Below are positions 43,905-52,676 of a stretch of 64,000 bases of DNA, piece by piece. The first letter of the stretch is position 1, and each line of letters begins with the position of its first letter. The stretch is taken from assembly GCA_900290245.1 (NCBI GenBank), contig OKRB01000085.1:24133-88132 (forward strand), read 5' to 3'. This DNA comes from Candidatus Sulfuritelmatomonas gaucii. Lineage in GTDB: Bacteria > Acidobacteriota > Terriglobia > Terriglobales > Acidobacteriaceae. Position numbers and translations under genes: made by a program. The notes under the pieces are model-generated. The model searched no databases. It saw nothing but the letters and a program-made list of their open reading frames with translations, and was not told where the DNA came from.

Positions 43905-45245
43905 TCATCTGCGAAGCTGGACCACGGTTTCCAGGTGGAAGGTCTGCGGAAATAGGTCCGCCAACGTGACGTTTTCGATGCCATAACCCGCAGCGATCAT
44001 TGCCTGAAGATCGCGTGCCAAAGTCGCTGCATCGCACGAAACATAAACAAGCGAGGGTGCGGCAATCTGCCCGAGCAGCGCCGTCGTCTCCGCTCCCAGG
44101 CCGCTGCGCGGCGGATCGACCACGATAAGATCCGGTCGCTTCTCATCGCGTGCGCCACGCAAAAAATCGACCGTCAATGCTTTCACGGCTTTCGCGCCCG
44201 TTCCCGCAAGATTCTGCGCCAGCGCAGCCGTCGCAGCCGCTGCCGCCTCAACCGCAATTACGTTTTCAAAGCTCGCGGCCAGCCGCCGTGCAAACAGCCC
44301 GACTCCCGCAAAAAGATCCCAAGCCACGCCGCCACGATGCCCGCCTGTCGCACAATCCACGAGCGGATCCACCAGCCAGCGATTCACTTGGAAAAACGCG
44401 CCCTCACCCACGCGATAGTCAAATCCGGCTGCACAGTAGAGCAGGGAAGTTCCTCCCCACTGCGCCACGCTTCGCGGCGTTTTTCCGCGCCCGCCGTCGG
44501 CCTCAAGTTTAATGCCCGTCGTTTCGGGAACTCTGTCCGCGAATCTCCGCGCAAACTCCTCAAAACATCGCGTCCCGCCCCCCGCAGTCACCACGCTTGC
44601 CAGCAGTGCGGTTTCCGCAGCATCGCAAAAAAACGAAATCTCCGCAGGCCGCAATCGCGCAGGAAGTTCCCGGACGATCTCACCCGCAGCCAGTGCGGCC
44701 CGCACCAGCAGCGGCGCAGCGATCGGGCATTCCCCAATCCGGATCAGCGCATGCGACCTTCGTCCGCGGTAACCCGCATCTCCCTCCGCATCGAATGCGA
44801 CCCGGATGCGATTTCGGTATGCCCACGGCTCGCCGGCCAGTACAGCAAATGTTTGTGGCACCGAAACGCCGCCTCGTTCCAGCGTCTCGCGCAGAATGGC
44901 CTGCTTGAATGCCAACTGAGTCGCATAGTCCGTTTGCTGATACTGGCATCCGCCGCAGGCGCCAAAATGCCTGCACCGGTGCGCAATCCGTTCCGCGGCG
45001 GGAACAACAATCTCCTCCACCTCGGCCGTTGCGTAGCCGCGCTTTTCCTCAACCACGCGCAGGCGCACCTGTTCATCCGGCAGCGTAAGCGGTACAAACA
45101 CAGCCTTGCCTTCCACGCGCGCCAGAAACGCTCCGCCATAAACCGGCTTTTCAATCTGCACCAGCGGGAGTTCCGCCGCCTGCTGCAGAATCTTCCGCGC
45201 CGCTCCGGCCCCACGCGGTGCATTTTGACCTGCGCGCTTCTTCAT
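43905..45245 (-). CDS. TRAM-domain 23S rRNA (uracil-C5)-methyltransferase, RlmD/RumA-like
   Basis: 446 residues. A TRAM-like beta domain (about 25-85) precedes an iron-sulphur motif C91-x5-C97-x2-C100-x72-C173. The SAM-binding domain has LFAGVGLFARRLA and a VVDPPRSGLG motif, and the catalytic cysteine is about C404 (YVSCDAATLARD). Homologues methylate U1939 or U747 of 23S rRNA or U54 of tRNA, so the exact target is open. The gene's start overlaps the stop of the preceding gene by 4 bp, linking it to the hypothetical protein upstream. Confidence 0.9.
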   Translation of the reverse strand: MKKRAGQNAPRGAGAARKILQQAAELPLVQIEKPVYGGAFLARVEGKAVFVPLTLPDEQVRLRVVEEKRGYATAEVEEIVVPAAERIAHRCRHFGACGGCQYQQTDYATQLAFKQAILRETLERGGVSVPQTFAVLAGEPWAYRNRIRVAFDAEGDAGYRGRRSHALIRIGECPIAAPLLVRAALAAGEIVRELPARLRPAEISFFCDAAETALLASVVTAGGGTRCFEEFARRFADRVPETTGIKLEADGGRGKTPRSVAQWGGTSLLYCAAGFDYRVGEGAFFQVNRWLVDPLVDCATGGHRGGVAWDLFAGVGLFARRLAASFENVIAVEAAAAATAALAQNLAGTGAKAVKALTVDFLRGARDEKRPDLIVVDPPRSGLGAETTALLGQIAAPSLVYVSCDAATLARDLQAMIAAGYGIENVTLADLFPQTFHLETVVQLRR

Positions 45246-45955
45246 TGCTGGCTCATGTAAAACAGGCTCAGTCGCGGTAAGTTGTAGTGCACCAGCAACT
45301 GCTTCTGCACAAACTGCCGTTCCACCTGCCGCAGTTGCACCGCGCCCATCCGGCTGCGATAGGGAGCCAGCTCGCGAGCCGCATGCTCCTTCAAGCCGAC
45401 AAGCAACTCCTCCGGCGCGGCCGCGGTCAGCGCGGCGAAAAGCTTCTCTTCAAGCACCGTCAGCGAGCGCTCCAAAGCCTCCAGATCGACAGCCGTTGAT
45501 TTCTCTTTGCCGCAATCAAGCACCTCGGCAGCAAGTTCCCGCAATCGCCCGGCGGTCGCGCGGCACGCGTCGGTCGCGACCGTCGCCGCATCCAGGGGCT
45601 CAGCAGCCGCCGTAAGATGCGCGGCAACCCGCTCGTGCTCGAACCCCGATTCACGTTCCACCCCCGCCGCAGGAGCCGACCCCGCCGCCGCCTCTTTCAA
45701 CTCCTCGGCGGCTTGCATCACGGCCTGCGCGCACCAGGCCAGCCCGTTGATGCGCTGCATCCGCGCCTTATTCTTTCGCGTTTCGTATTTGTCGAACGCC
45801 GCATCGATCCCGCGCAGCGCCGCTTCTAGCGGAATCCCCGCTTCGCGCCACGTCTCGATTAGCGCCCAATCCAGCGTCGAGAGCAGCAGCAGCGATCCAC
45901 GCCGCTGCTGAAAGCGCTCCTCGATCTCGGTAAAATAATTGAAGTAGTTGTGCAC
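45242..45955 (-). CDS. Helical conserved hypothetical protein coupled to the rRNA methyltransferase
   Basis: 237 residues from GTG 45955 after GGGGA. The protein is mostly helical and coiled-coil-like: MHNYFNYFTEIEERFQQRRG at the start, ALRGIDAAFDKYETRKNKAR in the middle (basic), and a final LRQVERQFVQKQLLVHYNLP. No signal peptide or known catalytic motif is seen. Its stop overlaps the start of the methyltransferase gene by 4 bp, a pattern that often marks functional linkage. The KYETRKNKAR patch could bind nucleic acid. I do not recognise the family. Confidence 0.7.
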   Translation of the reverse strand: MHNYFNYFTEIEERFQQRRGSLLLLSTLDWALIETWREAGIPLEAALRGIDAAFDKYETRKNKARMQRINGLAWCAQAVMQAAEELKEAAAGSAPAAGVERESGFEHERVAAHLTAAAEPLDAATVATDACRATAGRLRELAAEVLDCGKEKSTAVDLEALERSLTVLEEKLFAALTAAAPEELLVGLKEHAARELAPYRSRMGAVQLRQVERQFVQKQLLVHYNLPRLSLFYMSQQ

Positions 45956-46016
45956 GATCCCCGTTTCGATTCGAGTAAGAACCTACCAGTAGGATAAGAC
46001 CCAAAGGAGAACATCG

Positions 46017-46913
46017 ATGGCAAGCGTTGGATTTGTCGGGCTCGGCATCATGGGCCGTCCCGTGCTCAGGAATCTTTTAAAAGCCCGCCACACGGTAATC
46101 GCTTATGGTCGCACTCCCGCAAAGCTCGACGCTTGCATCGCTGATGGCGCGCAACGAGGCACTTCGAACGCCGATGTAGGCGCGCGCGCACGCATCGTGA
46201 TCACCATGCTGCCCGACGGCCCTCAGGTGGAAGAGGTCGTCCTCGGCCCGAATGGGATCCTCTCCGGCTCCAAGCCCGGCTCGCTCATCATCGACATGAG
46301 CTCCATCAGCCCGCTCGTCTCGCAAAAAATCGCCGCGGCGACCGCGCAGAAGAGCGTTGATTTTCTCGACGCGCCCGTCAGTGGCGGCGAGCCCAAGGCC
46401 ATCGACGGCACTCTCGCCATTATGGCCGGCGGCAAGCCGGATGTCTTCGCGAAAGCCGAGCCCATCCTCAAGTGCTTGGGCTCAAGCGTCACGCTCACCG
46501 GGCCGGTCGGCGCCGGCAATGCCACCAAGCTCGCCAATCAAATCATGGTTGCCTGCAACATCGCCGCCATGGGCGAGGCGCTTGCGCTCGCTACGCGTTG
46601 CGGCCTCAATCCTGAAGTTGTCTTCAACGCCGTCAAAAACGGTCTCGCCGGAAGCGCCGTGCTCAACGCCAAGGGCCCGATGCTCATCGCCCGCAACTTC
46701 AAGCCCGGCTTCAAAATTAACCTTCATCAAAAAGACCTGCGCAACGCGCTCAAGACCGCCGAAGCCAACAACGTCTGCCTGCTGCTCACCGCGCATGTGC
46801 AACAGATGCTGTCGTCCCTCATTGCCAATGGCAAAGGAGAGCTCGATCACTCCGCCATCGCCACCTTTGTTGAGACCGCCTCGCACGTCGAAGTCAAAGC
46901 CCCGTCCGCGTAA
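46017..46913 (+). CDS. NAD(P)-dependent beta-hydroxyacid dehydrogenase (tartronate-semialdehyde reductase-like)
   Basis: 298 residues, with AAAGGAGA before ATG. The Rossmann GFVGLGIMGRPVLRNLL, the substrate motif FLDAPVSGG (residues 116-124), and catalytic K171 in GNATKLANQIMV are all in place, and the length is standard. Family members reduce tartronate semialdehyde or oxidise 3-hydroxyisobutyrate; the GarR group fits best by motif but the substrate is inferred. It is divergent from the helical hypothetical gene and convergent with hyuB. Confidence 0.88.
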   Translation: MASVGFVGLGIMGRPVLRNLLKARHTVIAYGRTPAKLDACIADGAQRGTSNADVGARARIVITMLPDGPQVEEVVLGPNGILSGSKPGSLIIDMSSISPLVSQKIAAATAQKSVDFLDAPVSGGEPKAIDGTLAIMAGGKPDVFAKAEPILKCLGSSVTLTGPVGAGNATKLANQIMVACNIAAMGEALALATRCGLNPEVVFNAVKNGLAGSAVLNAKGPMLIARNFKPGFKINLHQKDLRNALKTAEANNVCLLLTAHVQQMLSSLIANGKGELDHSAIATFVETASHVEVKAPSA

Positions 46914-46946
46914 ATCTGGATACCCCACCTTCGCGGCAGTTTGTTA

Positions 46947-47012
46947 GGGTGCTCCATTCTCGCGCCATTCTTTAAGGGTGCCCCATCCAATCTTTGCTTG
47001 GATGGGGCAGGG
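46947..47012. repeat. GGGTGCCCCA-family palindromic repeat, convergent intergenic copy
   Basis: TGCCCCATCCAA (46979-46990) and TTGGATGGGGCA (46998-47009) form a perfect 12-bp stem with a 7-nt loop; GGGTGCTCCA at 46947 is a second diverged start of the same type. It lies between the convergent dehydrogenase and hyuB genes and may serve as a bidirectional terminator. GGGTGCCCCAT here equals the start of insertion 2 in mnmG. Confidence 0.8.
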
Positions 47013-47023
47013 AACTCCGCCTC

Positions 47024-48625
47024 TCACTTCCGCCTTCCCCACCCGCCCCCACCCGGCGTCTCAATCCGGAGCACGTCGCCCTTAGCCAACTTCCGGCTGC
47101 ATTTGCCCGGCAATTCCATCTCTTCGCCGCCCTCCGCCTTTACCACAACAGCTCGTCCCGGCGCTCCCTCTTCACCGCCTTGCAATCCATATGGCCGGAA
47201 CTTTCTTCGCTCCGCCAGCAGCGTCACCTCCGCATCGCATAGCATCTCAATCTCGCGGATCAGACCATCACCGCCGCGAAACTTCCCTTCGCCGCCCGAT
47301 CCAGGCCGGTAGCTGTACCGCCGCACTCGCAGCGGATACGCATATTCAAGCGCCTCAACCGGCGTATTCAACGAGTTGGTCATATGCGTGTGCACGCCGC
47401 TGATGCCGTCCAGTCCCAGCCGCGCGCCCATGCCACCAGCCACCGTCTCGTAATACGCAAAGGGGTTGCCCATCTCCCCGGCCATCCTTCGATCCAAACC
47501 GCCAATCGTCACATTGCTCATCGTCCCCGCGCTCGCCGCCGGAACTCGCTCCGGAATCGCCTGTGCCAGAGCCCGCATGAGCACATCGACAATTCGCTGG
47601 GAAGTCTCCACGTTGCCGCCGGCCACTGCCGCAGGCGGCTGCGCGTTCACAATGGAACCCTTCGGTGCGTGCACCGTAACCGGCCGCAGAATTCCCTCCG
47701 TCGCCGGGGCATCCTCTGCAAGCAGGCAGCGCAGCACATAAAAACACGCTGAAACCGTGATCGCGCGAACCGCATTCACGCTGCCCGCAACTTGCGGCGA
47801 CGAGCCGGCAAAATCTACATCGACCGCGCCCTCCGCAGGGTCGATTTTCAGCCGCACCGCGATGCGGATTGGCTCATCTGTCACGCCATCGCCGTCGAGC
47901 CAGTCCTCCGCGTCGAATTCTCCGGCTGGCATCGCATGAAGCTCCGCGCGCATGAGCCGCTCAGAATAATCGAGTAGCTCCTCGGTCCATCTGTTCAGCT
48001 TCTCCAGGCCATACTTCGTCACAAGTTGAAGCAAGCGCTGTTCGCCCACCCGGCACGCGCCGATCTGCGCGGCCAGGTCGCCCTCGCGTTCCCAGGGTGT
48101 GCGCACGTTCCGCAAAATTCCGTCCAGCACCTCGCGATCCAGCGCTCCGTCGCGCAGAATGCGCACGGGCGAAATGCGCACCCCCTCCTCATCGATCGTG
48201 GTCGCGGGCCCCATCGATCCCGCAAACTTGCCGCCAACGTCCGCATGATGCGCGCGATTCGCCACATAGAAAACAGGCTCTTCGCTGTCCTCGCAAAACA
48301 CGCCCTGAACCATGGTGATGTCGGGCAGGTGGGTTCCGCCGGCGTATGGATCGTTCAGAATCACAATGTCGCTCGGCGCAAAATCAATCGCGTCAATCGC
48401 CGCTTGCACGCTCATGGGCATCGACCCCAGATGCACGGGCATGTGATCGCCCATGGCAATCACGCGTCCGCGCCCGTCGAAGACCGCGCACGAATAATCG
48501 CGCCGCTCCTTGATGTTCGGCGAAAGCGCCGTCCGCCGCAGCGCCGCGCCCATCTCCTCGGCAATGGAATGCACGGCGCATTGAAAGATCGTGAGCTCCA
48601 CAGGATCAGCCAATTCGTTCTTCAC
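47024..48625 (-). CDS. hyuB: Hydantoinase B/oxoprolinase family protein
   Basis: 533 residues from GTG 48625, which overlaps the hyuA stop as GTGA; an earlier in-frame start would sit inside hyuA. Family blocks are visible: MGAALRRTALSPNIKERRDYSCA, VHLGSMPMSV, VILNDPYAGGTHLPDIT, HHADVGGKFAGSMGP and the C-terminal GGxGGWGRR-like tail. HyuA and HyuB together form an ATP-dependent hydrolase or carboxylase acting on cyclic amides such as hydantoins or 5-oxoproline, or on acetone-like compounds. The substrate here is unknown. The gene ends 111 bp from the convergent dehydrogenase gene. Confidence 0.9.
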   Translation of the reverse strand: MKNELADPVELTIFQCAVHSIAEEMGAALRRTALSPNIKERRDYSCAVFDGRGRVIAMGDHMPVHLGSMPMSVQAAIDAIDFAPSDIVILNDPYAGGTHLPDITMVQGVFCEDSEEPVFYVANRAHHADVGGKFAGSMGPATTIDEEGVRISPVRILRDGALDREVLDGILRNVRTPWEREGDLAAQIGACRVGEQRLLQLVTKYGLEKLNRWTEELLDYSERLMRAELHAMPAGEFDAEDWLDGDGVTDEPIRIAVRLKIDPAEGAVDVDFAGSSPQVAGSVNAVRAITVSACFYVLRCLLAEDAPATEGILRPVTVHAPKGSIVNAQPPAAVAGGNVETSQRIVDVLMRALAQAIPERVPAASAGTMSNVTIGGLDRRMAGEMGNPFAYYETVAGGMGARLGLDGISGVHTHMTNSLNTPVEALEYAYPLRVRRYSYRPGSGGEGKFRGGDGLIREIEMLCDAEVTLLAERRKFRPYGLQGGEEGAPGRAVVVKAEGGEEMELPGKCSRKLAKGDVLRIETPGGGGWGRRK

Positions 48626-50613
48626 GCGCAGGCCTCCTCGCCAATCTCCATCACAAGGTTGCCCAACCCATTCACGGCCGCCGAACATCCCGGTAGCACC
48701 AACGTCGCCGCGGTGTATTCGGTCACCATGGCAGGGCCTCCAATCGAATCACCGGGCTTCAGCATCCCGCGCGTGTAAAACCGCGTCGGCCGAATCCCGC
48801 CTTCGAAGTACAAATTGCGTTCGGCATAGCAGGCAGCGCGACCGTCCCCCGGCACGATCTTCTGTCTCTGCGGCTCATACGGCTCGCTCGCCGCAATCAT
48901 GCGTAGTCGCAGATTCACGATTTCAGTTGGGCGCGCGGTATCGGCAAATCCGTAGCGTTGCTGATGCAATTGGTGAAATTCTTCAATCGACAGTATCGGT
49001 TTCACCGGATCGTAGCGAACATTTAACTCGTACCCTTGTCGCAGATAGCGCAGATCCACGCTGCGCTGCGCGACTCCATTCAAGTCCTCTGCAGCAAACT
49101 CCGCCGCGCCTTGTTTCTCAAGCTCGCCGAACGCCGCGCCAAGGTTCCCGATCGCTTCACCTGGAAGCATCACGGTGCGCGAGTAGTCCCGCACCGCATC
49201 GGCAAGCAAAATTCCAATCGCTGAAAGCGCGCCGGGCATAACTGGAACCAGCACCCTCGAAATCCGTAGTGCCCGCGCCAGTGAACAGGCGTGCAGCGGT
49301 CCTCCTCCGCCAAAAGCGACTAGGGTAAAATCGCGCGGATCGTATCCACGCTCAACGCTGATCACGCGGATCGCCTTTTCCATCTGCGTCTCCACCACGC
49401 GCAAAATGCCCGCCGCGAACTCTTCTACCGTTCCCGCCGTACCCTTTTGCTCACGCATCATGCGCAGCGTCCGCTCACCGTCGAGCCGCACTTCGCCGCC
49501 CAGAAAGCTCTCTGCGTCCATCCGCCCCAGCACAAAATTTGCATCAGTCACCGTCGCCCGCTCGCCGCGGCCAAAGCAAATCGGCCCAGGATCCGCTCCC
49601 GCCGACTCCGGCCCCACGTGCAGCATTCCGCCCGCATCGAATCGCGCAATCGATCCGCCGCCCGCACCCGCTGTGTGAATATCGAGCATCGGCACGCCGA
49701 TCGGCGCGCCCGCGATCACCGACTCGCTCGTGCGCTCGGCGCCCGAAGCGGCGTTGGCCAGAAAAACATCTGTCGAAGTGCCGCCCATGTCGAAGCCGAT
49801 GATGCGCTCAAACCCGGCCCACTGCGCCACGCGGCATGCGCCCACCACGCCACCTGCCGGCCCGCTCAATACGGTACGCACGGGCTCCGTCGCTCCCACT
49901 CGCGCCGGAATGATCCCTCCCGATGACTGCATCACATCGACGCGTCCACCTTTGTATCGCTTACTGACCCGCTCTTCCAGTGTCGCCAGGTAGCTTTGCA
50001 TGCGCGGCGCAAGATAAGCATTCACCACTGTCGTCGAAGCGCGCTCGTATTCGCGAAACTCCGGTAGGATTCGGTGCGATGTCGAAATCGGAATTCCCAG
50101 CTTGTTTAGGGCCGCTTCCACGCGCCGCTCGGTTTCAGGCTGCGCGAAGGAAAACAGCAGCGAGATCGCCACGGCATCCGCGCCGCTCGCGCGCACCGCA
50201 TCGGCCAGCGCTTCCAGTTCTTCATCCATCGGCGACAGCAGCACCTCGCCCTTAGCGCCCACGCGCTCGCGCAACCCAAAACGCAACTCCCGTGGAACAA
50301 AGCATTGCGGAATCGGCGCAAACCAGTCGTAGAGCCGCTCACGTGCCTGTCGCCCGATCGCGATGGTGTCTTCAAAACCGGTTGTTGTCACAAACGCGAC
50401 GCGCGCGCCAGTGCGCTCCAGCATTGTGTTGGTGCCCACCGTGGTGCCATGACGCACCTCCAGGTTTTCTGAGCCGCCCAGTTCCCGCACGCCATCGAGC
50501 ACCGCCTCTGACGGGTCCTTCGGCGTGGAGAAAAGCTTCTTCACGTGCAGTTGTCCGTCGACGAGACAAACGCAGTCGGTGAACGTCCCGCCGGTGTCGA
50601 TCGCAATGCGCAA
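48622..50613 (-). CDS. hyuA: Hydantoinase A/oxoprolinase family protein (ASKHA ATPase subunit)
   Basis: 663 residues from TTG 50613 with GGGGAG upstream. The ASKHA phosphate loops are present: AIDTGGTFTDCVCLVDG (residues 4-20), VRHGTTVGTNTMLERTG and GFDMGGTSTDV near residue 265. Conserved acids follow in the DPGPICFGRG segment. It couples ATP to opening of a cyclic amide with HyuB. The start uses a rare codon but is the only one consistent with the N-terminal motif. The hyuB start overlaps its stop, so the pair is translationally coupled. Confidence 0.9.
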   Translation of the reverse strand: MRIAIDTGGTFTDCVCLVDGQLHVKKLFSTPKDPSEAVLDGVRELGGSENLEVRHGTTVGTNTMLERTGARVAFVTTTGFEDTIAIGRQARERLYDWFAPIPQCFVPRELRFGLRERVGAKGEVLLSPMDEELEALADAVRASGADAVAISLLFSFAQPETERRVEAALNKLGIPISTSHRILPEFREYERASTTVVNAYLAPRMQSYLATLEERVSKRYKGGRVDVMQSSGGIIPARVGATEPVRTVLSGPAGGVVGACRVAQWAGFERIIGFDMGGTSTDVFLANAASGAERTSESVIAGAPIGVPMLDIHTAGAGGGSIARFDAGGMLHVGPESAGADPGPICFGRGERATVTDANFVLGRMDAESFLGGEVRLDGERTLRMMREQKGTAGTVEEFAAGILRVVETQMEKAIRVISVERGYDPRDFTLVAFGGGGPLHACSLARALRISRVLVPVMPGALSAIGILLADAVRDYSRTVMLPGEAIGNLGAAFGELEKQGAAEFAAEDLNGVAQRSVDLRYLRQGYELNVRYDPVKPILSIEEFHQLHQQRYGFADTARPTEIVNLRLRMIAASEPYEPQRQKIVPGDGRAACYAERNLYFEGGIRPTRFYTRGMLKPGDSIGGPAMVTEYTAATLVLPGCSAAVNGLGNLVMEIGEEACA

Positions 50614-50719
50614 GCCCGCTCACTCCCCTCATGTGGAGCCGAATGAAAGTCTCTTCCTGTCTGATTAGCCTAAATCCGCGATCTGCAGCCCGTAGAGAGG
50701 ATCTCGAACCACAACAGAA

Positions 50720-50757
50720 ATTGGGTCCCCCAGGTCCCGACTCTGGAACCTGGGATG
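50720..50757. repeat. GGGTGCCCCA-family palindromic repeat, copy matching mnmG insertion 1
   Basis: ATTGGGTCCCCCAGGTCCC (50720-50738) matches mnmG 12194-12212 at 18 of 19 bases, and ACCTGGGATG (50748-50757) is identical to mnmG 12225-12234. The arms CCCAGGTCCC and GGAACCTGGG pair at nine of ten positions. It lies between hyuA and the DegT gene. Confidence 0.85.
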
Positions 50758-50773
50758 CGGCGCACAGGTACCC

Positions 50774-51976
50774 TCAGCTCAAAAACTCCGCAATCGCCCC
50801 GACCACTGTTTCCTGCTCATCCTCGCGCAGCTCCGGGAAGATAGGCAACGCCAACACCTCGCGAGCGGCGCGTTCCGCCTCAGGGAAATCGCCCTCTTTG
50901 TAACCCAGCCCTTTGAGTGCTTCCTGCAGATGCAGCGGAACCGGATAATAGATCTCCGACCCAATGCCGCGCGCTGTCAGGAACTCGCGCAATGCGTCGC
51001 GCCGCGAAACGCGAATTACGTATTGATGCCAAATATGCCGTGCCCCTTCCACCTCCCGCGGCAAAACCACTCCCTGCTGGGGATACGGCCCGGCCTCCGC
51101 CAACCCGTCCTTCGCGAACAGAGCATGGTAGCGCGCAGCCAGCGTGCGGCGCGCCTCATTCCACGCCTCAATGTACTTGAGCTTCACCTGGAGCACCGCG
51201 CCCTGGAATCCATCCATGCGTGTATTCCAACCGAGCTCGTCATGGTGGTAGCGACGCCGCATTCCATGCTGGCGCAGCATTTTCACGCGCTCAGCCAACT
51301 CTGCGGAGTTGGTTGTCACCATCCCCGCATCGCCTGCCGCGCTCAAATTCTTGGTGGGATAAAAACTGAACGCCGCCACGTCGCCCAGCCCGCCTGCTTT
51401 CTTCCCCTTCCAGGCCGCGCCCCACGCCTGCGCCGCGTCTTCGATCAGGATCAGGCCGCGCTTCCGCCCAAGCTCCGCAAAACAATCCCAGTCGGCGCAC
51501 TGGCCGTACAGGTGCACAGGCAATATCGCGCGCACATAGGTTCCGCGTGAGCCGTTGAGAACTGCATCCACAGCTCTGGGCGAAAGATTGAACGTGACCG
51601 GATCAATGTCGGCCAGCACCGGCGTTGCCCCGGCCCTCAGAACTGAGCTCACCGAGGCGAAAAAACTGAAAGGAGTGGTCACCACCGCCTGTCCAGGCAC
51701 AATCTCGGCCGCGGCGAGAGCTAGCCACAGCGCATCCGTACCCGAGGAGCATCCCAGTGCATGCGCGACGCCCAGTTGCTCCGCCGCAGCGCGCTCAAAC
51801 GCCGCAACATGCTCGCCAAGAATGAACTCCTGCGTCTCCAGCACGCGCCCTAGCGCATCTAACAGTTCCTGGTGGAGGACACGATATTGTCGCTTCAAGT
51901 CCAGCATCGGCACGTTGGGGTGCGCAGGCTGCGCGGCGTGGGCCGAATGAGCGGTTGGAATGTCAATTTCTTGCAC
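50774..51976 (-). CDS. DegT/DnrJ/EryC1/StrS-family aminotransferase
   Basis: 400 residues. PLP-fold motifs are complete: GCSSGTDALWLAL near residue 75, PVHLYGQCADWD, EDAAQAWGA (Asp at about 180) and the PLP lysine K209 in SFYPTKNLSAAGDAGM. These enzymes transaminate keto-sugars for cell-surface polysaccharide or antibiotics. The start codon is GTG 51976; TAGCAT on the minus strand ends 6 nt before it and no Shine-Dalgarno is present, a leaderless-type arrangement. A methionine near residue 24 is a possible shorter start. No sugar-biosynthesis neighbours are in the window. Confidence 0.88.
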   Translation of the reverse strand: MQEIDIPTAHSAHAAQPAHPNVPMLDLKRQYRVLHQELLDALGRVLETQEFILGEHVAAFERAAAEQLGVAHALGCSSGTDALWLALAAAEIVPGQAVVTTPFSFFASVSSVLRAGATPVLADIDPVTFNLSPRAVDAVLNGSRGTYVRAILPVHLYGQCADWDCFAELGRKRGLILIEDAAQAWGAAWKGKKAGGLGDVAAFSFYPTKNLSAAGDAGMVTTNSAELAERVKMLRQHGMRRRYHHDELGWNTRMDGFQGAVLQVKLKYIEAWNEARRTLAARYHALFAKDGLAEAGPYPQQGVVLPREVEGARHIWHQYVIRVSRRDALREFLTARGIGSEIYYPVPLHLQEALKGLGYKEGDFPEAERAAREVLALPIFPELREDEQETVVGAIAEFLS

Positions 51977-52022
51977 ACATCGATGCTATCAGCCAATGAA
52001 TCGGCAGTGCCCCGGCTTGAGA

Positions 52023-52055
52023 TAGCGGAAACCCCTGCGGAGTCTATTTCCGCTA
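52023..52055. promoter_or_regulatory. Inverted repeat in the DegT/hfq divergent region
   Basis: TAGCGGAAA (52023-52031) and TTTCCGCTA (52047-52055) form an exact 9-bp stem with a 15-nt loop. It lies 47 bp upstream of the minus-strand aminotransferase start and could be an operator. The remaining part of the region to 52180 holds nothing I recognise. Confidence 0.4.
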
Positions 52056-52180
52056 AACCCTTTGGTTCCTTAGCCCTCTGCGTGACTCTTTCGTGGCGTC
52101 AAAAAATGGCACACTCCCCAATTCATTTTCCCGGAGTTACCCAGGGTGACTTCCGGCGAAGCTTCGTGCACCCTTCCCGC

Positions 52181-52209
52181 GGTTCAAATGCATCAAAAAC
52201 CTTTATAAT
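52181..52209 (+). promoter_or_regulatory. hfq promoter with consensus TATAAT
   Basis: TATAAT (52204-52209) is a perfect -10 element; GGTTCA (52181-52186), 17 bp upstream, is a weak -35. Transcription would begin near 52216 and give a leader of about 110 nt before ATG 52326, which has AGGAG upstream. Confidence 0.55.
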
Positions 52210-52325
52210 GTTGGATTATTGCGGGATTTACCGGCGCCGGGAATTCCGGAGCCGCCCCCGCTAGTCTGTTTCACGAGGCAAGAGCAGTTGCACACAACTT
52301 CAAGAAGAAAGCAGGAGATCGGCAC

Positions 52326-52637
52326 ATGGAGAACAAGCCGGCACAAAATATTCAGGACACCTTTCTGAACACGGTTCGGAAGGACAAATCCCCGATTACG
52401 ATTTATTTGGTCAGCGGAGTGAAGCTGACCGGGAAAATCCGGTCCTTCGACAAATATTCCGTGCTCCTGGAGAACAATAGCCAGGAACAGTTGATTTTCA
52501 AACACGCGATATCAACCGTGGTAAGCAACCGGAGCGTGATCCATAGCGAACATCGCCCGGCTGCTGTTACGACGGGAATGGGTCCGTCGCCCGTACCGGT
52601 GTCGACGATTTCTCAGTCGACCGCGGAACAGCGATAG
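52326..52637 (+). CDS. hfq: RNA chaperone Hfq
   Basis: 103 residues. The Sm-fold is clear: helix then [20 protein letters not shown], Sm1 [18 protein letters not shown] and Sm2 FKHAISTVV. It forms hexamers that bind small RNAs and A-rich mRNA tails. Residues 70-103 are a variable tail rich in Ser, Pro and Thr. AGGAG precedes the start. Its own promoter is seen about 110 nt upstream, and hflX follows 39 bp downstream, the gene order known from many bacteria. Confidence 0.95.
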   Translation: MENKPAQNIQDTFLNTVRKDKSPITIYLVSGVKLTGKIRSFDKYSVLLENNSQEQLIFKHAISTVVSNRSVIHSEHRPAAVTTGMGPSPVPVSTISQSTAEQR

Positions 52638-52676
52638 CGGCGGAGCGTCCTCGACTTGAAGGGCGAGGCGTACCGG

